A DNA stretch of 6,633 nt from Micrococcaceae bacterium UBA6021 (GCA_002427975.1 DIZT01000132.1:7241-13873), one strand, 5' to 3'; counted from the first letter of the stretch, positions 1 to 5,851 are shown. The notes: generated from the sequence alone by a model not told the origin. Numbers and translations are program-made.

Positions 1-11
1 AGGATGGGTGC

Positions 12-1118
12 ATGGCAGGAACGGCAGCGAACCGGGTGAGCAGCAATCTTATGGGCAGGCTCCGGCTGGCCTCGCAGGGGCTGCTCGGGCCTGGTTTGGC
101 CTCGGTGCCGGACGCGGTCCGCTGGATGGCGGCCACACAGGCGCAGGACCTGCAGGCAGCGCTGTGGGCCATCGGCCTCCGCGTTCCGGGCGCAGGGTTG
201 ACTGAGGTGCGCGCTGCCCTGCACGGTGGCAGAGTTGTCCGGTCCTGGCCGATGCGCGGCACGCTGCACCTCGTGGCTCCGGAGGATCTGCGCTGGATGC
301 TGGACCTCACCACCGAGCGTCTCACCCGCAGCATTGCAGGCCGGCACCGGGAACTGGACATCACGTGGGCGGACATCGAAAAGTGCCGCGACGTTGCCCT
401 GGAGCGGGTGGCAGGTGGCGGTTCCGTCAGCCGCAACGAACTCTTCGCAGTGTTTGAGGCAGCCGGGCAGCCCACCACCGGCCAGCGGGGCATCCACATC
501 CTGGGGACTTTGTGCCGGCACGCCTGGTTGGTTCAAGGCCCACTGGCCGGGAACCAGCAACTGCTGGTGGCGTTCGATGACTGGATCCCGGTGTCGCGAA
601 CCCTCGAGCGGCAGGAAGCGATCGCCGAGTTTATGCTGCGCTACTTCCAGAGCCATGGCCCTGCCACCCTGCGCGACTTCGCCTGGTGGACCCAGCTTCC
701 CCTGACAGAGGTGCGGCCCGCATTTGAGCTGGTCAGTGGGCAGCTGGTGGAGCTGGAGTTCGAGGCTGTCAGCTATTGGATGTCACCCCAGGCGGCGTCA
801 ATGCTCGACGGCGGTGTGCCCGGTCAGCGGTCCGTTCTCCTGCTGCCTGGCTTTGACGAGTTTGTGCTGGGTTACATGGACCGGAGCCTTGTCCTGGCGC
901 CGGAGCATGCCAACAAGATCGTCCCCGGCGGCAACGGAGTGTTCAAGAAAACCATCGTGGCCGGGGGAGAGGTGATGGGCACGTGGGCGCGCGCCGGGAC
1001 CAACCGCAGCGCCGCCGTCGTGCCCGAACTGTTTGACGACGCCAAGCCACTCGGACCCGCTGCGCAGGCGGCGTTCAACAAAGCCGCCGAACAGTACCTC
1101 GCATTCCTGGAGCGCTGA
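12..1118 (+). CDS. Winged-helix DNA-binding protein, AlkZ-like (HTH_42 superfamily)
   Basis: The 368-residue protein matches the winged-helix HTH_42 superfamily, which includes Streptomyces AlkZ and E. coli YcaQ. These are DNA glycosylases that release bulky alkylated bases and unhook interstrand crosslinks. Recognisable blocks are TQAQDLQAALWAIGL (residues 42-56), WPMRGTLHLV (79-88), LLLPGFDEFVLGY (276-288) and NGVFKKT (308-314). Q43-A44-Q45 fits the QxQ catalytic signature of AlkZ-type members, whereas YcaQ-type members have QxD. Length is normal for the family and the frame is intact. The ATG is preceded by AGGA at 1-4 with a 7-nt gap, and no in-frame start lies upstream within the window. 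No signal peptide or membrane segment is visible, so it should be cytosolic. Many family members have no tested substrate, so crosslink repair is a family-based inference. A GC-rich palindromic repeat follows the stop codon. Confidence 0.88.
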   Translation: MAGTAANRVSSNLMGRLRLASQGLLGPGLASVPDAVRWMAATQAQDLQAALWAIGLRVPGAGLTEVRAALHGGRVVRSWPMRGTLHLVAPEDLRWMLDLTTERLTRSIAGRHRELDITWADIEKCRDVALERVAGGGSVSRNELFAVFEAAGQPTTGQRGIHILGTLCRHAWLVQGPLAGNQQLLVAFDDWIPVSRTLERQEAIAEFMLRYFQSHGPATLRDFAWWTQLPLTEVRPAFELVSGQLVELEFEAVSYWMSPQAASMLDGGVPGQRSVLLLPGFDEFVLGYMDRSLVLAPEHANKIVPGGNGVFKKTIVAGGEVMGTWARAGTNRSAAVVPELFDDAKPLGPAAQAAFNKAAEQYLAFLER

Positions 1119-1122
1119 GTCC

Positions 1123-1205
1123 TGCCCCGCAAAGACGGTCCGGCCCCGCACGTGCGGCCCTGCCCCGCACGAGCGGTGCCGGGCCGCACCGCTCAAGCGG
1201 GGCAA
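1123..1205. repeat. Palindromic repeat element, copy A, built from 19-bp units
   Basis: This GC-rich element lies just after the AlkZ-like gene. TGCCCCGCA-like starts occur at 1123, 1142 and 1161, exactly 19 bp apart. The third unit, TGCCCCGCACGAGCGGTGC (1161-1179), is followed after a 6-bp centre by its near reverse complement at 1186-1204 (17 of 19). The inner arms GAGCGGTGC and GCACCGCTC (1171-1179, 1186-1194) pair perfectly. Bases 1162-1194 match copy B (2311-2343) at 29 of 33 positions, and both copies share GCAAAGACGG. Relative to copy B, this copy has one extra 19-bp unit, which holds a perfect 12-bp palindrome at 1146-1157. It is probably a genome-dispersed REP-like repeat and could act as a hairpin or terminator after the upstream gene. 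Confidence 0.8.
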
Positions 1206-1256
1206 GGCAGCGAATGACGCCGGACAGATCCGGATGTGCCTACGTTTGCCGCGCGT

Positions 1257-1286
1257 TTGTCCACATAACGTGGCTGAGAGCTATCC
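1257..1286 (+). promoter_or_regulatory. Possible promoter of the AbiEi-like gene
   Basis: TTGTCC (1257-1262) and CTATCC (1281-1286) are separated by 18 bp and resemble weak sigma-70-type -35 and -10 boxes. The implied transcript would start about 25 bases before the ATG at 1317. The stretch lies between repeat copy A and the gene. Such matches arise easily by chance, so this is only a candidate. Confidence 0.22.
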
Positions 1287-1316
1287 GGGCCACCGCTGGT
1301 CCTGGAACCTTGGAGC

Positions 1317-2294
1317 ATGAATGGCGACAAAATCCGTGCCCTCCTGGATGCGCGCTGGCCAGCCTTCCCCGTTGTTTCCTCGCAACAGTTGGACGCGGCC
1401 GGGGTGGACGAACGGGTCCTGACGGCGGCAGTCCGGAGCGGAATCCTCCTGAGGCTTCGGCGCGGCGCCTACGTCCGGAGCGCCGACTGGAAAGGGGCTG
1501 AACCGTGGACCCGGGACGCCCTGCAGATCCAGGCGCACTTCCTGTCCACCGGCGGGGTGGCCCGGTACAGCCATGTCAGTGCTGCCAGACTGCACGAGTG
1601 TCACGTCTGGGATGCGGGGCCCCTGGTCCACGTCACCACGGACTATGCCAACTCCGTGAAAAGTGCCGGCGGGGACGTCCGCACGCACCGGCTGGACCTG
1701 CACGCTGCGGACCTTACAACGCTGTGGATCATGGATGGCAGGGAGATCCTGGCCACCGGCATTGAACGGACAGTCCTGGACTGCGCCCGTATCCTGCCGC
1801 TGGAACAGGCAGCCGTGATCGGCGACCACGCGCTGCGCAAGGGCGCCGGGATCGACAGTATGCGCCGGCTGCTGGACGGGAGCCCGGTCAAACGCGGGAA
1901 CCGGCGGGCGCTGGATCTGCTGGCTGCCCTGGATGGCCGGTCGGAATCGGTGGGGGAGACACGGACCAGGCTGCTGCTGCGGTCCTTTGGCTTTAACATG
2001 TTCATTCCGCAGGTCGAGCTTCCAACCACGAGTGGCCACTTCAGGGCAGACTTCGCAGACCCCGTATCCCGAATTGTGATCGAGTTTGACGGCAGCGGGA
2101 AATACACCGACTACAGACCCACGGAGGAGGTGCTGCTCGCCGAGCGTCGCCGGGAGAACGCGCTGATCGAAGAAGGCTGGCTGGTCCTTCGGCTTGAATG
2201 GAAACACCTGGCGTACCCGGCAGAAGTTCGGCGCCGGCTGTTGGCCATGATGGAACGGTCCCGGATCCTGCGTGGGTCTCGCATTGCCGGCTGA
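1317..2294 (+). CDS. AbiEi-type winged-helix protein with C-terminal DUF559/Vsr-like nuclease domain
   Basis: The 325-residue protein has two recognisable parts. Residues about 17-54, ending in GILLRLRRGAYV, match the N-terminal winged helix of AbiEi-type antitoxins, which bind DNA at their own promoters. The C-terminus carries a DUF559/Vsr-like PD-(D/E)XK nuclease pattern: D245 in RADFAD, then E256 and D258 in IEFDG, K262, the charged AERRREN stretch (275-281) and the closing strand WLVLRLEW (288-295). The middle (about 80-220) is the usual linker region of such proteins. No AbiEii toxin gene is adjacent: the next gene is convergent asd. It is therefore an orphan, and its role (regulation, defence or repair) is unknown. 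The ATG at 1317 is the only standard start after an in-frame stop at 1275. GGAG at 1312-1315 is only one base before it, an unusually short spacing, so translation initiation may be weak or atypical. Confidence 0.8.
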   Translation: MNGDKIRALLDARWPAFPVVSSQQLDAAGVDERVLTAAVRSGILLRLRRGAYVRSADWKGAEPWTRDALQIQAHFLSTGGVARYSHVSAARLHECHVWDAGPLVHVTTDYANSVKSAGGDVRTHRLDLHAADLTTLWIMDGREILATGIERTVLDCARILPLEQAAVIGDHALRKGAGIDSMRRLLDGSPVKRGNRRALDLLAALDGRSESVGETRTRLLLRSFGFNMFIPQVELPTTSGHFRADFADPVSRIVIEFDGSGKYTDYRPTEEVLLAERRRENALIEEGWLVLRLEWKHLAYPAEVRRRLLAMMERSRILRGSRIAG

Positions 2295-2360
2295 AAGCAA
2301 AGACGGCTCTGCCCCGCACGAACGGTGCGGGGCAGCACCGTTCCTGCGGGGCAGGGCCGT
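2293..2360 (-). terminator. Probable intrinsic terminator of asd, formed by repeat copy B
   Basis: Read on the minus strand, a long GC-rich hairpin (arms 2360-2335 and 2328-2303) begins 15 bases after the asd stop codon. It is followed by CTTTGCTTTC (2302-2293), a T-rich though interrupted tract. On the plus strand the hairpin is not followed by a T tract, so the signal looks stronger for asd than for the AbiEi-like gene. A hairpin between convergent genes could still limit read-through both ways. Confidence 0.6.
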
Positions 2361-2362
2361 TC
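2297..2362. repeat. Palindromic repeat element, copy B
   Basis: This second copy of the 19-bp-unit element fills the gap between the convergent AbiEi-like and asd genes. Two 26-bp arms, 2303-2328 and 2335-2360, are inverted repeats matching at 24 of 26 positions around the 6-bp centre GGGGCA. One of the two mismatches would be a U-G pair in RNA. The left unit TGCCCCGCACGAACGGTGC (2310-2328) is mirrored at 2335-2353 (18 of 19). The stem base that is G in copy A (1173) is A here (2322), and its partner changes from C (1192) to T (2341), so pairing is kept. This compensatory change suggests selection on the folded form, or on symmetry. Confidence 0.85.
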
Positions 2363-2375
2363 AAGTGGCGGGGAG

Positions 2376-3518
2376 CTACAGGTTCCCGGTGGCGATGTTG
2401 AGCATGCGGCGCAGCGGCTCGGCGGCGCCCCAGAGGAGCTGGTCGCCCACGGTGAACGCACTGATGTACTCCGGGCCCATTTCCATCTTGCGGATACGGC
2501 CCACGGGGATGTCCAGCGTGCCGGACGCGGCTACGGGGGTCAGCCCGGCCATGGAGTCTTCCTTGGTGTTCGGGATGACCTTGGCCCACTCGTTGTCCTG
2601 GGCGAGGAGCTTCTCGATCTCGGCCACGGAGAGGTCTTCGCGGAGCTTGAGCGTCAGGGCCTGCGAGTGCGAACGCATGGCGCCGATCCTGATGCACAGA
2701 CCATCCATGATGATCCGGTTTTCGTCCGAGGTGCCCAGGATCTTGTTGGTCTCAACCCCGGCCTTCCACTCTTCCTTGGACTGGCCGTTGCCCAGGTCCG
2801 CATCGATCCACGGGATCAGGGAGCCGGCCAGCGGCACGCCGAACTGGGTGGCGTCGATGTCGGTGCGCTGGTGGGCGAGGACCTTGCGGTCAATTTCCAG
2901 GATGGCCGACGCCGGGTCGTCCAGTTCCGAGCTGACCTCGGCGTTGAGCGTGCCGAACTGGCTGAGCAGTTCGCGCATGTGCCGCGCGCCGCCGCCGGAA
3001 GCAGCCTGGTACGTCATGGACGTGCCCCACTCGACGAGGCCGTTCTTGAACAGCCCGCCCAGGCCCATGAGCATGCAGGACACGGTGCAGTTGCCGCCGA
3101 TGAAGTCCTTGGTGCCGTTGACCAGGCCCTTGTCGATGACGTCGCGGTTGATGGGGTCCAGCACGATGATCGAGTCATCGTTCATGCGAAGGGTGGAGGC
3201 GGCGTCGATCCAGAGGCCGTCCCAGCCGCGGCCGCGCAGTTCGGTGTGCACGCGCTTGGTGTAGTCCCCGCCCTGGGCCGTGACAATAATAGGCAGCTTA
3301 GCCAGCGTGTCGACGTCGAACGCGTCCTCGAGCTTGCCGGCCGCTCCAGCGGCAGCACCGGCAACAGTCGGGGCGGCACCTCCCGCGTTTGACGTGGAGA
3401 AGAACACCGGGTTGATGTTGGCGAAGTCGCCTTCGTCCTGCATGCGCTGCATCAGGACGGAGCCGACCATGCCGCGCCATCCGACCAGGCCGACGGAGGG
3501 GGTAGCTGCTGTAGTCAT
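2376..3518 (-). CDS. asd: Aspartate-semialdehyde dehydrogenase, E. coli type
   Basis: The enzyme reduces L-aspartyl-4-phosphate to aspartate-4-semialdehyde with NADPH, the shared step toward lysine, diaminopimelate, methionine and threonine. It is cytosolic. The 380-residue sequence resembles E. coli Asd (367 residues) end to end. Clear landmarks are the nucleotide-binding start [18 protein letters not shown] (9-26), GGNCTVS with the nucleophile Cys144, [15 protein letters not shown] (170-184), [14 protein letters not shown] (226-239), Arg277 and His284 in [11 protein letters not shown], and [18 protein letters not shown] near the C-terminus. All expected catalytic residues are present. Compared with E. 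coli, the extra length is mainly at the N-terminus, in a small Ala/Gly-rich insertion near residues 53-61, and in a short C-terminal tail. Many actinobacteria (Mycobacterium, Corynebacterium) use a different, shorter Asd and place it after lysC. Here the gene stands alone with its own promoter candidate. Confidence 0.97.
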   Translation of the reverse strand: MTTAATPSVGLVGWRGMVGSVLMQRMQDEGDFANINPVFFSTSNAGGAAPTVAGAAAGAAGKLEDAFDVDTLAKLPIIVTAQGGDYTKRVHTELRGRGWDGLWIDAASTLRMNDDSIIVLDPINRDVIDKGLVNGTKDFIGGNCTVSCMLMGLGGLFKNGLVEWGTSMTYQAASGGGARHMRELLSQFGTLNAEVSSELDDPASAILEIDRKVLAHQRTDIDATQFGVPLAGSLIPWIDADLGNGQSKEEWKAGVETNKILGTSDENRIIMDGLCIRIGAMRSHSQALTLKLREDLSVAEIEKLLAQDNEWAKVIPNTKEDSMAGLTPVAASGTLDIPVGRIRKMEMGPEYISAFTVGDQLLWGAAEPLRRMLNIATGNL

Positions 3519-3530
3519 TCGTACAGTTTA
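3519..3530 (-). promoter_or_regulatory. Candidate leaderless promoter of asd (-10 box)
   Basis: On the minus strand TAAACT (3530-3525) fits the TANNNT -10 consensus and ends 6 bases before the asd ATG at 3518. That is the spacing expected if transcription starts at, or next to, the A of the start codon. No Shine-Dalgarno sequence is present in the last 15 bases before ATG. Leaderless genes are common in actinobacteria. No convincing -35 box is seen. Confidence 0.5.
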
Positions 3531-3594
3531 GACTCCGGAACCGGCAGGCTGCAGTCGGTTACGTCACTGCCGGCCCGCGATCGGAATTGCGACG

Positions 3595-4002
3595 TTACTC
3601 CACCGGGCGGGACAGGCTTCGGGCTTTCCGCAGTTTCTCGGCCCGCCGCTCCCTGGCGAAAGCAGACCAGGCCGCGAGTGGTACGAGAATTCCGACAGGC
3701 ACAACCCACCAGACCTCACCCAGGATGTTCCAGGTTCCGTCAAGTGCGATCCGGACGAGGCCATAGACGACTCCGCCTGCGAACAGCGAGGCAAGGATCG
3801 CCAGGAAGAGCAGGCCGCCCGAGCTGTTCACGGGCTTGACCAGACCGCCGCCGTCGTCCTTGCGCACACCGTACTCGGCCGGCGTGTAGCCGACCATTTC
3901 ACCGTTTTCTGCCCTGCGGTAGATCAGTTGGTCGTCTGCAGGGCGGGACGGCAGGTAACCGGGATCCTGCGGGACTCCCTCGCTACGCCGCGCCACGGGC
4001 AT
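3595..4002 (-). CDS. Two-helix membrane protein of unknown function, third gene of the WXG unit
   Basis: I do not recognise a named family. The 135-residue protein has a hydrophilic N-terminal part of about 60 residues and then two predicted membrane helices at roughly 63-85 and 93-115. A strongly basic tail (RERRAEKLRKAR, 117-128) follows, so both ends should face the cytoplasm. It is the last gene of the unit starting with the WXG protein and overlaps the preceding gene by 20 bases in another frame, which suggests translational coupling. The ATG at 4002 is directly preceded by AGAGG with no spacer. The in-frame GTG two codons later (3996) has 6-base spacing to that same site and may be the true start. 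In a secretion cassette it could be a membrane-bound immunity or accessory protein, but that is inference from position and topology only. Confidence 0.72.
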   Translation of the reverse strand: MPVARRSEGVPQDPGYLPSRPADDQLIYRRAENGEMVGYTPAEYGVRKDDGGGLVKPVNSSGGLLFLAILASLFAGGVVYGLVRIALDGTWNILGEVWWVVPVGILVPLAAWSAFARERRAEKLRKARSLSRPVE

Positions 4003-4636
4003 CCTCTATGGCAGCGAGCAGCCCGGCGTCGTCCAGGCCCGGGGTTTCGGCGACCTCGTCCTTGTCGAAATCCGGGATGCCGGTGGTCCATCTGCTGTCT
4101 TCGCGACGGATCAGCAGGTGCTGTTCGGAGCCCAGGGTCTTGAAAACGAGATATGCCGAACCACCTTGGTTCTGCTCGACATGCTGGCGCACTACGCGCA
4201 GGGTGGCTTCCGCAGAGCTGATCTCAGGATCTTGAGCAAAGACGAACCAAGTGCCCAGCATCCGCGGTTGGAGCATCAGGGACGCTCCCGGTGCCTCTAC
4301 CAGAGCCACGTTGTCCATGGCCTCGCCGGTCAGCAGCGCGATTTCCGTCCAACGGTTCGCCTTGCCGAGAGCCGTGGCCACTGCGGCCGCGACTCCGGTC
4401 ACGCCCAGGTCGCCGTCCTCATCAACCGTGGCCATGTCCCTCGCAAGGAGCGACGACGCGCCGGCGGTGGACAGGGTGACGTCGTCCACCATTTCCTCGG
4501 CGCGGAACACGCTGACGGATCGGTCCCGCGCCGGACCTTCGAAAACGTTCAGAAGATATACAAACTCGCCTACGCCAAAACCGATGACGTCGATGCCCAG
4601 GAGCGGCTCCTGCTGGGTCTGGTCCTGAACAGTCAT
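3983..4636 (-). CDS. Soluble protein of unknown function, second gene of the WXG unit
   Basis: The 217-residue protein has no signal peptide, membrane helix or cysteine, and I recognise no catalytic motif. It is acidic, with alternating strand-like and helix-like stretches (for example GVAAAVATALGKANRW at 81-96, LRVVRQHVEQNQ at 146-157 and AYLVFKTLG at 161-169). This suggests a compact alpha/beta fold. It starts 9 bases after the WXG gene: AGGAG (4647-4643) overlaps that gene's TAG stop and lies 6 bases before this ATG, a strong ribosome-binding site consistent with coupled translation. Position right after a WXG-domain gene is where chaperone, adaptor or immunity proteins of type VII substrates often sit. 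An EspG-like chaperone role is a testable guess, not something the sequence shows. Confidence 0.75.
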   Translation of the reverse strand: MTVQDQTQQEPLLGIDVIGFGVGEFVYLLNVFEGPARDRSVSVFRAEEMVDDVTLSTAGASSLLARDMATVDEDGDLGVTGVAAAVATALGKANRWTEIALLTGEAMDNVALVEAPGASLMLQPRMLGTWFVFAQDPEISSAEATLRVVRQHVEQNQGGSAYLVFKTLGSEQHLLIRREDSRWTTGIPDFDKDEVAETPGLDDAGLLAAIEDARGAA

Positions 4637-4642
4637 TCTTGT

Positions 4643-4647
4643 CTCCT
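4643..4647 (-). promoter_or_regulatory. Ribosome-binding site overlapping the WXG gene stop codon
   Basis: Minus-strand AGGAG is 6 bases upstream of the ATG at 4636 and shares its first two bases with the TAG stop of the WXG gene (4648-4646). This geometry supports termination-reinitiation coupling between the two genes and fixes the start of the 217-residue protein. Confidence 0.75.
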
Positions 4648-5725
4648 AATCGCCGACCCCGAAGAACTTGCCCACTGACTTGCCTGCGTTCACCAGCGTA
4701 TCGTTCGTGTCGCTGACGAACTTTCCAGGGTCCTTCACCGCGTCGACGATGCCCTCTCCGATGTTCTTCCCAACGCTGCTGATGGTGTCCCAGTTCTCGT
4801 ACACGGCAATTCCGACGCTTGCCACCTGGCAGACGGTGCCGGCCGGAGGTGGCAGGAAGCAGCCGACGCCCAACAGGCCCTTGCCCGCGCTGACCATGCC
4901 ACCCTTCACATCGCCCTCGGAAAAGCTCTTGACCGAGTCGTAGGCACTAAAGCCAACGCCCGCCCAGCCCAGCGTGCGCGCAACGCCGGACTTGCCGAGC
5001 CATTCGAGCTCGGTACCCGCGCCGAGCCAGGGCTTTTCCGCGAACACCCCTTCGAACCTGGCCAGCGGTCCCACGTACTTGTTCAGGTTCTTCAGCGAAG
5101 CAATGTCGGAAGCCTTATCGATCAGCCCGACGCCGCGGTTGGCAGTTGAAGATCCCTTGAGTAGATCATCCAGGGCAGTATTGCCAAGCAGCCTGCGGGC
5201 GGCGAAGCCCGGGCCGCCGATCCGGTGGCTGCCCTGGCGGAAGGACTTGATGAAATCCGCGCGCGCATTTTTCAGGACCCAGCCATACTGTCCAGTGTGC
5301 TTGGCCAGCGTGAGCGGGGCTTTGATGAACTTTTGGACAGTCATCCCAGCCCTCAACGCGCCTATGCCGCCAAGCAACGCCCCACCCATGAGCCCGGCCA
5401 GCGTTCCACCGCGAATACTTAGGTTGCCGGTGCCCCCACTCGAACCCGGCGCGTCATTGCTCGCTTGCTCCTGCTCGTTGGCGTTCTCCAGTAGCTTCTT
5501 CGACTCCTGCTTGAGCCCGAAAGCAGCCTGTTGGAGCAGCGCACGGTGGCTGCCGTTCCAGTCGGAGCGGAACATGGCAGCGTCCTGGCCCTTCCACGAA
5601 GGGCTGTTGTTGATCTGGTTGCTCAGCTGTGTTGACTGCTGCAGCAGTGTGTCGGATGCTTTTCCGAACTGCTGCGCCAGCGTCCGGAGCTCTGCAACGT
5701 CGGCGCCCCACATGTTTCCGGCCAC
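4646..5725 (-). CDS. WXG100-domain protein with long C-terminal extension, candidate type VII secretion substrate
   Basis: Residues about 1-92 form a WXG100-type helical hairpin: helix 1 (VAELRTLAQQFGKASDTLLQ, 10-29), the turn with Trp44-Lys45-Gly46, and helix 2 (roughly 48-88), ending in ENANEQEQAS, a common actinobacterial WXG ending. After a Gly/Ser linker (93-107) come a Gly-rich hydrophobic segment (108-128), a middle region (130-260), and a second Gly-rich hydrophobic region (277-308). In the latter Cys289 and Cys299 flank FLPPPAGTV. An amphipathic Gly/Lys/Asp tail runs to residue 359. No nuclease, deaminase, ADP-ribosyltransferase or other toxin motif is seen. No tyrosine occurs in the first 110 residues, so the usual YxxxD/E export signal is missing. 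The start is GTG at 5725, with GGGGG 10 bases upstream; the in-frame ATG at 5713 (MWGADVAEL) is an alternative. It leads a three-gene coupled unit. Confidence 0.8.
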   Translation of the reverse strand: MAGNMWGADVAELRTLAQQFGKASDTLLQQSTQLSNQINNSPSWKGQDAAMFRSDWNGSHRALLQQAAFGLKQESKKLLENANEQEQASNDAPGSSGGTGNLSIRGGTLAGLMGGALLGGIGALRAGMTVQKFIKAPLTLAKHTGQYGWVLKNARADFIKSFRQGSHRIGGPGFAARRLLGNTALDDLLKGSSTANRGVGLIDKASDIASLKNLNKYVGPLARFEGVFAEKPWLGAGTELEWLGKSGVARTLGWAGVGFSAYDSVKSFSEGDVKGGMVSAGKGLLGVGCFLPPPAGTVCQVASVGIAVYENWDTISSVGKNIGEGIVDAVKDPGKFVSDTNDTLVNAGKSVGKFFGVGD

Positions 5726-5748
5726 AAGGCATCATCCCCCAAGATGTC

Positions 5749-5776
5749 TGCGCAGCGTGTTTAAGTTGGCTGCGCA
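5749..5776. promoter_or_regulatory. 8-12-8 bp dyad upstream of the WXG unit
   Basis: TGCGCAGC (5749-5756) and GCTGCGCA (5769-5776) are perfect 8-bp inverted repeats separated by the AT-richer 12-bp spacer GTGTTTAAGTTG. The arms are 20 bp apart from start to start, about two helical turns, which suits binding by a dimeric repressor. The dyad lies 24-51 bases before the GTG start of the WXG gene. A hairpin in the 5' untranslated RNA is the other reading. No clear -35/-10 pair could be placed around it. Confidence 0.4.
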
Positions 5777-5851
5777 CACAACTCTAGTAGCCGGACACCG
5801 GTCCAGCGATGGGCTGTCCTCCCCATCCGCCCCCACGCCAAGAACAAGGCA

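Noticed and set aside
1123..1205. Regular 19-bp spacing considered as a CRISPR array
   Set aside because: The units are contiguous with no unique spacers, they diverge from each other and invert at the centre. This is a palindromic repeat, not a CRISPR.
1317..2294. A complete type IV AbiE toxin-antitoxin pair
   Set aside because: Only the AbiEi-like protein is present. The flanking genes are an AlkZ-like glycosylase and convergent asd, and neither resembles the AbiEii nucleotidyltransferase.
1281..2300. A 339-codon minus-strand open frame opposite the AbiEi-like gene
   Set aside because: Low-complexity antisense frame. The plus-strand frame has recognisable winged-helix and nuclease motifs.
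2272..3392. Two long plus-strand open frames of 330 and 355 codons opposite asd
   Set aside because: They are antisense shadows of a high-GC gene. Their translations show no family features, whereas the minus-strand frame is unmistakably Asd.
3541..3573. Inverted repeat CCGGCAG / CTGCCGG with a 19-base loop between the WXG unit and asd
   Set aside because: Arms are only 7 bp, the loop is long and no T tract follows on the minus strand. It could be a weak terminator or an operator near asd but is too weak to list.
3595..5725. A full type VII secretion locus
   Set aside because: No EccC-type ATPase, EccD, EccB or mycosin gene is present. Only a candidate substrate and two small companions are seen.
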